Positions 7,577-14,327 of a stretch of 14,813 bases of DNA are shown here, one piece after another. Both the position numbers and the translations under genes were made by a program. The notes below the pieces were generated by a model that saw only the letters and a list, made by a program, of their open reading frames with translations, ran no database searches and was not told where the DNA came from. How positions within the stretch are numbered: position 1 is the first letter of the stretch; each line of letters starts with the position of its first letter. Origin of the DNA: Pseudomonadota bacterium (lineage in GTDB: Bacteria > Pseudomonadota > Alphaproteobacteria > Rhizobiales > Kaistiaceae); NCBI GenBank assembly GCA_023433185.1, contig JAEZEN010000154.1, positions 1 to 14,813 on the forward strand, given 5' to 3'.

Positions 7577-9079
7577 TCATGCGTTGGCTTCTTCCGGATC
7601 GACCCAGGCCAGCGAACGCTGCACCGCCCTGGTCCAGCCCGCGTAGAGCTTCTCGACCCTCGCCGGGTCCATCTGGCGCTCGAAGGTGCGCTCGAGTTCG
7701 AACTTGTCCGAGAGTTCCGCACGGTCCTTCCAGTAGCCGACGGCGAGGCCCGCGAGGAACGCCGCGCCACGGGCCGCGGCCTCCGTCACCACCGGACGCA
7801 GGATGGGCAGGTTCGACATGTCGGCCTGGAACTGCATCACGAAGTCGTTGGTGCACGAGCCGCCGTCGACGCGGATGCTCGACACCTCGGTCTCCGACAG
7901 GTTCTCCATCGCCACCACCACGTCGTGGACCTGATACGCCATGCTCTCGAGCGCGGCACGGATGAGGTGCTCGCGATTGGCGCCGCGCGTCAGTCCCACG
8001 ATCGTGCCGCGGGCATAGGCGTCCCAGAGCGGCGCCGACATGCCGGTGAAGGCGGGCACGAAATAGACGCCGTTGGTGTCTTCCGTCGTGACGATCGCAT
8101 CGCTGCTCTTCTCGATGAGGCGCAACTCGTCGCGCAGCCATTGGATCGCCGCCCCGCAGATGAACAGGACACCCTCGATGGCATATTGCACCTTGCCGTC
8201 GAGGCTGACCGCAATGGTGGAGAGCATGCCGCTGCCCGGCGCGACCGGCGCGTCGCCCGTGTTCATCACCAGCGAAGCCGAGGTGCCGTAGGTGCACTTC
8301 GCCATCCCGCGCTCGAAGCACGCATGCCCGAAGAGCGCGCCCTGCTGATCGCCGACCGCCGAACCCACCGGAATCTCCCCGCCGAAAAGATCCGGCGCGG
8401 TCATCCCGAAGACATGCGACGTGTCGTGGACGGAAGGCAGGATGGCCCGCGGCACGTCGAGCTCGCGCAGCAGTCGCTCGTCCCAGTCGACGGTATGGAT
8501 GTTGAAGAGGAGCGTGCGCGAGGCGTTGGTCACGTCCGTCGCGTGGACCTTGCCGCCGGTCAGGTTCCAGATCAGCCAGCTGTCGATGGTGCCGAAGAGC
8601 AGTTCGCCCTGCTCGGCGCGCGCCCGTGCGCCCGGGACGTGATCAAGGATCCAGGCGATCTTGGTGGCGGAGAAATAGGCATCGACCACGAGCCCGGTGG
8701 TATCCACGACGTAGCGCTCGAGGCCCCTGGCACGCAATGCGTCGCAGTGGCCGGCGGTGCGCCGGTCCTGCCAGCAGATCGAATTGTAGATCGGGCGGCC
8801 TGTGCTCCGCTCCCAGATCACGGTCGATTCGCGCTGGTTGGTGATGCCGATGGCAGCGATGTTGGCAGCCTGCAATCCGGCCTCCGCGATCGCCTGGCGC
8901 GCGACCTTCAGCTGCGTCTGCCAGATCACATCGGGATCGTGCTCCACCCAGCCCGGCCTGGGGTAGATCTGCGGGAACTCCTCCTGCGCGATCGTCACCA
9001 CGCTGCCGGAACGATCGAAGATGACGGCCCGCGCGCTTGTCGTGCCCTCGTCGAAGGCGATCACATACTGTTCTGTCAT
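7577..9079 (-). CDS. Glycerol-kinase-like FGGY carbohydrate/polyol kinase
   Basis: The 500-residue FGGY kinase aligns along its length with E. coli GlpK, including the ends (QIYPRPGWVEHDP at 38-49; YAGWTRAVQRSLAW near the C terminus). Residues matching the glycerol-contacting set are present: Arg83, Glu84, Trp103, Tyr135, Asp244 (catalytic base) and Gln245. Two motifs differ from typical GlpK: DEGTTSARA for DQGTTS-RA at 10-18, and YGTSAS for YGTGCF at 264-269 in the nucleotide-binding loop. No glpD, glpF or glycerol transporter gene is nearby; neighbours are polyol dehydrogenases and sugar isomerases. The physiological substrate may therefore be another small polyol or ketose. The ATG at 9079 is preceded by GGGGAGGG with about 7-nt spacing. 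The symbol is left blank because of the substrate doubt. Confidence 0.9.
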   Translation of the reverse strand: MTEQYVIAFDEGTTSARAVIFDRSGSVVTIAQEEFPQIYPRPGWVEHDPDVIWQTQLKVARQAIAEAGLQAANIAAIGITNQRESTVIWERSTGRPIYNSICWQDRRTAGHCDALRARGLERYVVDTTGLVVDAYFSATKIAWILDHVPGARARAEQGELLFGTIDSWLIWNLTGGKVHATDVTNASRTLLFNIHTVDWDERLLRELDVPRAILPSVHDTSHVFGMTAPDLFGGEIPVGSAVGDQQGALFGHACFERGMAKCTYGTSASLVMNTGDAPVAPGSGMLSTIAVSLDGKVQYAIEGVLFICGAAIQWLRDELRLIEKSSDAIVTTEDTNGVYFVPAFTGMSAPLWDAYARGTIVGLTRGANREHLIRAALESMAYQVHDVVVAMENLSETEVSSIRVDGGSCTNDFVMQFQADMSNLPILRPVVTEAAARGAAFLAGLAVGYWKDRAELSDKFELERTFERQMDPARVEKLYAGWTRAVQRSLAWVDPEEANA

Positions 9080-9103
9080 CGCGGGCCCTCCCCTGTGGCG
9101 GCT

Positions 9104-10153
9104 TCAGCCGTTCGGCTTGAAGAGTATCTTGTGGTACGGACCGAATGTCCTTGCCTTGAGCTCACGGAAGAGATCCGGCGCCTCGTCGAGGCTCGCCCGG
9201 TGCGAGATGAGGGGCTCGACTTCGAGGCGCCCGGTTTCGAGGAGGCGGAGGATGTCGAGCCATTCCCGTCCCGGAAACGGCACGGAGTACGAATTCCACG
9301 ATCCGATGATCCGCAGTTCCTCGCGAACCAGCTTGTCGAAGGCCGCCCCGGAGAAAGTCACATCGCCATAAGCGGTGCCGTAGAGGACGATGCTTCCCTG
9401 CTTCGCACAGGCGAGGATGGCGACGTCGCGGCCCTGATCGCTGCCGGCGGCTTCCAGCGCCAGCTTCACGCCGCGCCCCCCGGTCGCCGCCCTGACGGAG
9501 GCCACCGCATCTTCCCTCGCCGGGTTGATGCAGACGTCGGCGCCTATGCGGCGCGCCAGCGCGAGCTTCCCGTCGTCGACATCCACCGCGATCAGCGGAC
9601 CCGCACCCGAGAGCCTCGCGAACTGGAGCGCGAAGCAGCCGAGCGCGCCGCAGCCGATAACCGCGACGGCATCGCCGAGCGCGAGGTGCACCTTCCGGAT
9701 CCCATGCAGCACGATCGCCGCCGGCTCGATCGTCGCGGCGACCTCGAGGCTCACATGGTCGGGCACCTTCAGGGCATTGCGTGCCGGTGCGCGGAGGTAC
9801 TCCGCGAAGGCGCCGTGGCTGCGCGAGCCGAGGAAATCGTAGTCGTCGCAGAGCGAGTAGTTTCCGCCGGCACACTGGTCGCAGCGGCCGCACGGGATCA
9901 GCGGGGCGACCGCCACCCGGTCGCCGACGGCGACGTTGTCGACGCCGGCGCCGGTGGCCTCGACCACGCCCGAGAACTCATGGCCCGGGATCGTCGGGAA
10001 GCGATAGGTGCCCGTCACCATCACGCGGCCGATATCCGAGCCGCAGATGCCGGCCGCCGCGACCCTGACCAGCACCTCTCCGTCGGCGACCGCGGGAACC
10101 GCGATGTCCTCGACCCGGAGGTCTCCTGGGGCGTGGAGGACGGCAGCCCGCAT
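9104..10153 (-). CDS. Zinc-dependent polyol dehydrogenase, galactitol-1-phosphate dehydrogenase (GatD)-like
   Basis: The product is a medium-chain dehydrogenase of 349 residues. Catalytic-zinc residues are Cys37 (GICGSD), His58/Glu59 (PGHEFSG) and Glu143. The structural zinc set is Cys88, Cys91, Cys94 and Cys102. The Rossmann motif is GCGALG at 167-172. Beyond the generic family it shares stretches with E. coli GatD: HEFSG, the YDFLGSR-like segment at 105-111, and the IIGSWNSYS...PGREW segment in the C-terminal part. GatD oxidises a polyol phosphate at C5, so oxidation of a polyol or polyol phosphate to the ketose form is expected. The chosen ATG overlaps the previous stop as TGATG; a GTG one codon upstream is an alternative start. 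Unlike gatD loci, no PTS transporter is nearby. Confidence 0.9.
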   Translation of the reverse strand: MRAAVLHAPGDLRVEDIAVPAVADGEVLVRVAAAGICGSDIGRVMVTGTYRFPTIPGHEFSGVVEATGAGVDNVAVGDRVAVAPLIPCGRCDQCAGGNYSLCDDYDFLGSRSHGAFAEYLRAPARNALKVPDHVSLEVAATIEPAAIVLHGIRKVHLALGDAVAVIGCGALGCFALQFARLSGAGPLIAVDVDDGKLALARRIGADVCINPAREDAVASVRAATGGRGVKLALEAAGSDQGRDVAILACAKQGSIVLYGTAYGDVTFSGAAFDKLVREELRIIGSWNSYSVPFPGREWLDILRLLETGRLEVEPLISHRASLDEAPDLFRELKARTFGPYHKILFKPNG

Positions 10154-11208
10154 CACACCGCTTCCGCCTGCGGCAGGATCAGGGACTTCAGGCCATTGCC
10201 GCTCAGCGCGTGCTGAAACGCGGCAACGGCATCCTTCATGCCGAACCGGTCGGTCAGGACCTCCTTCACGTTGATCTGGCCGCTCTCGACCAACTGCATG
10301 GAGCGGGCATAGTCCTGGATGCTCGCGCCCGTGCTGCCCATGAGGCGCAGTCCGGAGTAGTGGATCTTGTTCGTGTCGATCTCGACCCTGGTGCCCTTGC
10401 TCAGGCCGGAAAAGAAGCTGGCACGTCCGTAGCGGGCAAGGACGGCCATGGCCTGGACCTGAAGCTCCGGCGCCGGTGCACAGGTGAGCGCGACATCGAC
10501 GCCGCGCCCAGCGGTGAGGCGCATCACTTCATCGACAACGTCGACCTTGCTGGAATCGACCGTGTCGGTCGCCCCGTGCGTGGCAATCTCCTCGAGCCGG
10601 GTGGCCCGCCGGCCGACCACGATCGCCTGCCGGACACCGTAGGCCCGCGAGAGCATGAGGAAGAGCGCCGCAATCGGCCCGGTGCCCAGCACCAGCACAC
10701 GGTCCTCCGGCGTCACGTCGGCGTCCTTCCATGCATTGAAGCAGCATGCGAGGGGCTCGATGAGGGACGCCGCCTCGTAGTCGAGGCTGGCGGGTATTTC
10801 GAACAGGTTGCCGCCGTAGATCGCCGCGGGCGTGGCGACCATGAACTGCTGGAAGCCGCCGTCGATGCTGATGCCGAAGGCGTCGTAATCCGGGCACATG
10901 TTGTTGAGCCCGCGCCGGCACATGTCGCAGTGGCCGCAGCCGATATTGGGCACAATGCAGACGCGTTGTCCCGTCTTCCAGTACGGTACGTTGGCGCCGA
11001 CCGCCGCGATGTCCCCCGCGAGTTCGTGGCCGAGCACGCGGACGTCGCCCTCCCCGACCCGGTAGTGGCCGCCGCGGAAGATCTTGAGATCGGTCCCGCA
11101 GATCGCGGCTGCACGCACGCGGATCAGAATCTCGTTGTCCCGGATGCGCGGCTTCTCGCGCTCATCGAGCGTGATGACGCCTGGTCCCTTGAATACGGCG
11201 GACTTCAC
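10153..11208 (-). CDS. Zinc-binding medium-chain alcohol/polyol dehydrogenase
   Basis: This 351-residue protein is of the sorbitol/threonine dehydrogenase class. Catalytic-zinc residues are Cys37 (AICGTD), His61/Glu62 (LGHELAG) and Glu151. Structural-zinc cysteines are Cys91, Cys94, Cys97 and Cys105. The NAD(P)-binding loop reads VLGTGPIAA, with Ala in place of the third Gly. The start is taken as the GTG at 11208 because GGAGGT at 11218-11223 lies 9 nt upstream. Another in-frame GTG at 11217 gives a GTGA overlap with the SDR stop but has no spacing from that Shine-Dalgarno. The protein likely oxidises a polyol hydroxyl to a ketone with NAD(P)+. It is clearly divergent from the GatD-like enzyme encoded immediately after it, so the two probably act on different intermediates. 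Confidence 0.9.
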   Translation of the reverse strand: MKSAVFKGPGVITLDEREKPRIRDNEILIRVRAAAICGTDLKIFRGGHYRVGEGDVRVLGHELAGDIAAVGANVPYWKTGQRVCIVPNIGCGHCDMCRRGLNNMCPDYDAFGISIDGGFQQFMVATPAAIYGGNLFEIPASLDYEAASLIEPLACCFNAWKDADVTPEDRVLVLGTGPIAALFLMLSRAYGVRQAIVVGRRATRLEEIATHGATDTVDSSKVDVVDEVMRLTAGRGVDVALTCAPAPELQVQAMAVLARYGRASFFSGLSKGTRVEIDTNKIHYSGLRLMGSTGASIQDYARSMQLVESGQINVKEVLTDRFGMKDAVAAFQHALSGNGLKSLILPQAEAV

Positions 11209-11213
11209 GGGGA

Positions 11214-12053
11214 TCACACCTCCATCCCGTAGCGGTGAATCTTGTGCGTCGGATAGAGGGCGATGGTGGGGATCGTGACGTCCGGCGTTCGGGTGGCGAC
11301 GTAGAGCGCCAGCCAGCCGACATTCTCCACGTCGATGCACGAGGCGTGGATGCCCTCCGTCAGTTCCTTCTCGTCGAGCCAGCCGTCCGTGTAGGCCTTG
11401 AGGTCGCCGTCATAGAGCCCCTTGTCGATGATCTCGGTCATCGGCGTCTTGACGTGGCTGGGGTTGAGAACGGTGACGCCGATGCCCTTGTCCCTGCCCT
11501 CGATGAGAATGTTCTTCGACAGCCCGAGCATGCCGTGCTTGGACGCCCGGTAGGGGCTGTGCCCCGGGCCCGATGCCACGCGCGTCGACGACGAGCCCAT
11601 GTTGATGATGCGCCCGCCGAACGACTGCTTCTCCATGTAGAGGAAGGCTTCGCGGCAACACAGGAACACGGCGGTGAGGTTCGGCCCGATCGTCTTGTTC
11701 CACTCCTCGAGCGTCACCTCGGTGATCGGCGGAGCGAGGCTGTCGCGGCCGGCCGAGTTGACCAGCACGTCGATCCGCCCCCACGCATCGTCGACCCGGC
11801 GGAAGGCGCCGCGCACGGCCTCCTCGTCGGTCACGTCCGCGGCGATCTTCATGACCGTGCCGCCTTCGGACTCGATCTCGGCCGCAACCCGGTCGAGACG
11901 GGCGGCGTCGATGTCGACCATCGCCACCTTGCAGCCGGCGTCGCAATAGACCCGCGTCACCTCCTCGCCGATGCCCGAGGCTGCGCCGGTGACGATGCCC
12001 ACCTTGCCTTCGAGGCTCAGGCGAGCGCGCCGCCCTTCCGAACCACTGCTCAT
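11214..12053 (-). CDS. SDR-family NAD-dependent dehydrogenase
   Basis: This 279-residue short-chain dehydrogenase has the classical motifs TGAASGIG at 22-29, NSAG at 99-102, Asn125, a Ser154-156 cluster and the Tyr168-x3-Lys172 pair (PYRASK). Asp47 at the end of strand beta-2 (VDID) suggests NAD(H) over NADP(H). It is the first large gene of operon 2 and probably oxidises the incoming polyol or sugar. The substrate loop and C terminus (190-279; ends THKIHRYGMEV) are longer than in minimal SDRs. The ATG at 12053 is chosen. It overlaps the stop of a 21-codon leader frame as ATGA and has only a weak GGGGGC upstream. The open frame continues up to a TTG at 12122, but those codons do not look like SDR sequence. 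Confidence 0.9.
   Translation of the reverse strand: MSSGSEGRRARLSLEGKVGIVTGAASGIGEEVTRVYCDAGCKVAMVDIDAARLDRVAAEIESEGGTVMKIAADVTDEEAVRGAFRRVDDAWGRIDVLVNSAGRDSLAPPITEVTLEEWNKTIGPNLTAVFLCCREAFLYMEKQSFGGRIINMGSSSTRVASGPGHSPYRASKHGMLGLSKNILIEGRDKGIGVTVLNPSHVKTPMTEIIDKGLYDGDLKAYTDGWLDEKELTEGIHASCIDVENVGWLALYVATRTPDVTIPTIALYPTHKIHRYGMEV
11218..11223 (-). promoter_or_regulatory. Shine-Dalgarno that decides the zinc dehydrogenase start
   Basis: GGAGGT on the minus strand lies within the last codons of the SDR gene, 9 nt before the GTG at 11208 and directly abutting the GTG at 11217. Normal spacing requirements favour 11208. Confidence 0.6.
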
Positions 12054-12115
12054 CGCTTTGCCCCCGCTTTCAAGACCGGCCGGAACGACCTCATGGCGAC
12101 TTCGGCGACCCTCAT
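12050..12115 (-). CDS. Possible 21-residue leader peptide of operon 2
   Basis: An ATG at 12115 follows a good Shine-Dalgarno (GGAGAAGG at 12124-12131, 8-nt spacing). It opens a 21-codon frame beginning MRVAEVAMRS and ending in basic residues (KAGAKR). Its TGA overlaps the ATG of the SDR gene as ATGA, the same coupling used elsewhere in this window. The SDR ATG itself has only a weak ribosome site, so the small frame may deliver ribosomes to it. I recognise no family. It could instead be the degraded start of a lost gene, or chance. Position and coupling are seen; function is inference. Confidence 0.4.
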   Translation of the reverse strand: MRVAEVAMRSFRPVLKAGAKR

Positions 12116-12142
12116 GTCGCAATCCTTCTCCAGACGGCCATC

Positions 12143-12171
12143 CTGATATCGTACAGAATTTTATTCGACAA
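12143..12171 (-). promoter_or_regulatory. Candidate sigma-70 promoter of operon 2
   Basis: On the minus strand, TTGTCG (12171-12166) and TATCAG (12148-12143) are separated by 17 nt. Transcription would start near 12136, about 20 nt before the leader ATG. Each box matches 4 of 6 consensus bases. The position in the only AT-rich stretch of the window, directly upstream of the operon, is the main support. The operator-like element at 12152-12168 fills the spacer, a repressor-compatible arrangement. Confidence 0.35.
12152..12168. promoter_or_regulatory. Operator-like element in the operon 2 promoter
   Basis: TACAGAATTTTATTCGA on the plus strand contains the inverted repeat GAAT-TTT-ATTC. It matches the element at 6023-6039 in 13 of 17 positions. 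It sits between the candidate -35 and -10, so a bound repressor would block RNA polymerase. The RpiR protein encoded at the end of this operon is the natural candidate ligand. That link is inference. Confidence 0.42.
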
Positions 12172-12223
12172 TGCTATAACAAAACTTAATTGCACCAAGT
12201 CGATCCTGTCGTCATCTGGGAGG

Positions 12224-13486
12224 TCATGGGGCCCCGCGCCTCAGCGACCGGTTCCGCCACGCGATCAGCAGGCCAGCGGCAGCCGGCACCAGGGCCAGGG
12301 ACCAGGCGACCTCCGCCCGGCGCGGCTGGACCACAACGATCTCCCGCGCGATCGGCCCATCGCCGACCGACAGACGCCCCGCGGCGACCCCGCCATCAGG
12401 GGTATCGACCGGGAAACCGGACAGGTCGGAAATTTCGTCGGCAGTCGCCTCGCGGACGACGTAGCCGAAGCTCGAGCCCTGGGTCTGGACGACCTTGAGG
12501 TCGGTCCGTGGCACCTCGATCGGAGCGTCGCCCTTCCAGTCGAGCAAGAGGACGTCGACAGCGGACGGCTTCCGTCGCACCCAGATCTCGCGATCGCCCG
12601 GGGCAGCGCCCTGCGGGTTGACGACGCGCACATAGGCCAGTTCCGCATACCGGTCGGCGTCATGGACGGTGACGAAGAACCGGGAACCGGGCCTGACATA
12701 GACGCGGTCGTCGGCCCGGTTCGATTGAATGGGTCGGGTCCAGCGCTCTTCGGGAACGATGTCGAGCACCGCCACGTCGCTGCCCTCCACGTCGATGACC
12801 TGCAGCGTCTTGCGGGTCCCCGCGATCTCCTGCCCGTCCTCGACCAGCATCGCCTCATAGCGGCCGGCAGGCAGATTGACCCGGAACGCGGGCTGCGGCT
12901 CGGTGACCAGCTTGAGGAGCGGCTGCGGGCGTTTCGGCGCCGGCGGCACCGCGCGGACGCCCTCCCCGCGAAGCCGCGCGCTCGCCGCTTCCCGAAGCGC
13001 CGCCTCGTAGGCCGTGGTGGCACGCTGGATCGAAGTCAGTTCGCGGACGAATTCCCGCTCCTCCTCGCGGAACGCGGCATAGCCGCGCTCGGCGTCCTCG
13101 CCCCACAGCAATTCGCCCGTTCCCCGCACCGCCCCCTCGGGGTAGAGGATCGAATAGGGCTGCCGCTCGATCTCGGTGACCGCCCCCCGCGCATCGCGGA
13201 TGACCAGCGTTCCCGGCACGTCGTCGTGTTGCCGCTCGAAGGCGACGTAGGTCTGCCTCGACAGGGGCCAGTAGTATTCCAGGGTACGGACGAAGTTCAC
13301 CGCGTTGTCGACGCCCGGCATGAGGAACAGGTCGTCGACCGCCGACGGGACGAAGTTCTCCTTGTAGGCGTAGCCGTCCCAGACGCGATTGTGGGTGACG
13401 ACCACCTCCCGCATCTCGGGCTCGATCGCGAGTGCCGGCGAGACCGCGAGGAGGGCCGCCAGGGCCGCCGGCAGATGACGCCTCAT
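12224..13486 (-). CDS. Unrecognised membrane-anchored periplasmic protein
   Basis: I do not recognise a family for this 420-residue protein. It begins with a signal peptide (MRRHLPAALAALLAVSPALA, probable cleavage after Ala20) and ends with one hydrophobic segment (about 393-410) followed by a basic tail (RNRSLRR). The bulk should therefore be periplasmic with a C-terminal membrane anchor. Residues 130-175 are charged and likely helical or coiled coil. Residues 176-190 are Pro-rich, and 195-390 look beta-rich. The ATG at 13486 overlaps the stop of the ABC-2 permease gene (ATGA), so the two products probably function together, for example as an accessory domain of an export or envelope complex. 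The frame stays open well upstream, but that part overlaps the permease and has no coding character. Confidence 0.82.
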   Translation of the reverse strand: MRRHLPAALAALLAVSPALAIEPEMREVVVTHNRVWDGYAYKENFVPSAVDDLFLMPGVDNAVNFVRTLEYYWPLSRQTYVAFERQHDDVPGTLVIRDARGAVTEIERQPYSILYPEGAVRGTGELLWGEDAERGYAAFREEEREFVRELTSIQRATTAYEAALREAASARLRGEGVRAVPPAPKRPQPLLKLVTEPQPAFRVNLPAGRYEAMLVEDGQEIAGTRKTLQVIDVEGSDVAVLDIVPEERWTRPIQSNRADDRVYVRPGSRFFVTVHDADRYAELAYVRVVNPQGAAPGDREIWVRRKPSAVDVLLLDWKGDAPIEVPRTDLKVVQTQGSSFGYVVREATADEISDLSGFPVDTPDGGVAAGRLSVGDGPIAREIVVVQPRRAEVAWSLALVPAAAGLLIAWRNRSLRRGAP

Positions 13487-14325
13487 GCCGCCCCCCGCGC
13501 CCGGGTGATCTCGCCGCTCAGCACGATCGCCACCAGCGCGAGCCCCAAGGCGGCGACGACCTTCGACGGGCCGATCACGATGCTCCCGACCGCGGCCAGG
13601 CCGAGGTCGGCGAGGGATGCGGCCGGCGAAACCAGGGCGATCACCGGAGCCGCCTGCTCGAGGCCGGCCCGGACATACAGCATCGCGAGGCTGAGGTCGC
13701 GCGGCTGCGCCTGCTGGAGCAGGAGGAGCAGACCCTGCAGGGCGGACAGAACCGCCAGCGCCACCAGATAGGCGATCACTGCCGCCCGCACGCTGGCAAA
13801 GAGGCACGACACCAGCAGGCCCATCGCCATCACGGGGAGGACGAGCGCGACATTGGTCGCCAGGGCCTGCACGTCGTCCGGGCGTATGACCCCGGAACCG
13901 AGCGGCTGCGCGATCAGCATGAACGCGGCGTAGATGCCGAGCAGGACCAGGAGGACGACCGATTCGGCGGCGAACTTCGCCAGCACGATCGCCCGTGGGC
14001 CCGCCGGCGACATGAGCAGCACCTCGAGGGTCCCGTGCTCGCGTTCCCACGCCACGCCGGCGGCGAGGCGCATGCCGAGCAACACCGCCAGAAAGACGGA
14101 TACGATGGCGTTCAGGATCGCGATCGGATTCGCCGTGACCAGCACCGTCTCGGTCTCGAAGCCGCTCTGGAACCCGCTGCCATAGACAACCGCGATCAGA
14201 CACGCGCCCGAGGCCAGGAGGAACGGCCAGGGCGACCACAGCTTCGCCGTGATCTCCTTGCCGAAGAGCGCCACGACCGGGAAGGACCATGGGCGCGAGG
14301 GCTGCCGGGCGAGGGCCAGGTGCAT
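13483..14325 (-). CDS. ABC-2 type transporter permease
   Basis: This 280-residue integral membrane protein has about six hydrophobic segments (roughly 33-50, 67-88, 113-140, 156-177, 181-204 and 253-270). The loop WEREHGTLEVLLMSP at 93-107 is the characteristic ABC-2 family signature after the second segment. It would form the membrane channel of an ATP-driven exporter. No ATP-binding subunit is encoded in the window; it would have to lie upstream, beyond the right edge. The ATG at 14325 comes 2 nt after the stop of the SDR gene and has no clear Shine-Dalgarno, so it is probably translated by coupling. Its 3' end overlaps the periplasmic protein gene. The transported substrate is unknown. Confidence 0.85.
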   Translation of the reverse strand: MHLALARQPSRPWSFPVVALFGKEITAKLWSPWPFLLASGACLIAVVYGSGFQSGFETETVLVTANPIAILNAIVSVFLAVLLGMRLAAGVAWEREHGTLEVLLMSPAGPRAIVLAKFAAESVVLLVLLGIYAAFMLIAQPLGSGVIRPDDVQALATNVALVLPVMAMGLLVSCLFASVRAAVIAYLVALAVLSALQGLLLLLQQAQPRDLSLAMLYVRAGLEQAAPVIALVSPAASLADLGLAAVGSIVIGPSKVVAALGLALVAIVLSGEITRARGAA

Positions 14326-14327
14326 GG

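Noticed and set aside
7478..10216. 912-codon open frame on the plus strand opposite the kinase and GatD-like genes
   Set aside because: It is antisense to two genes with intact catalytic motifs, and its translation is compositionally biased with no recognisable fold.
12054..12122. In-frame extension of the SDR gene to a TTG start at 12122
   Set aside because: The extra codons do not look like SDR sequence, TTG is a weak start, and the Shine-Dalgarno there is better spaced for the out-of-frame ATG at 12115.
12190..12498. Plus-strand 102-codon frame starting at a TTG next to a TATAAC-like sequence at 12175-12180
   Set aside because: It runs antisense into the periplasmic protein gene, has a biased Arg/Pro/Gly composition and no convincing ribosome site.
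13487..14290. N-terminal extension of the periplasmic protein frame to 688 residues
   Set aside because: The extension overlaps the whole ABC-2 permease gene in another frame. A signal peptide begins exactly at the ATG at 13486, which fixes the start.
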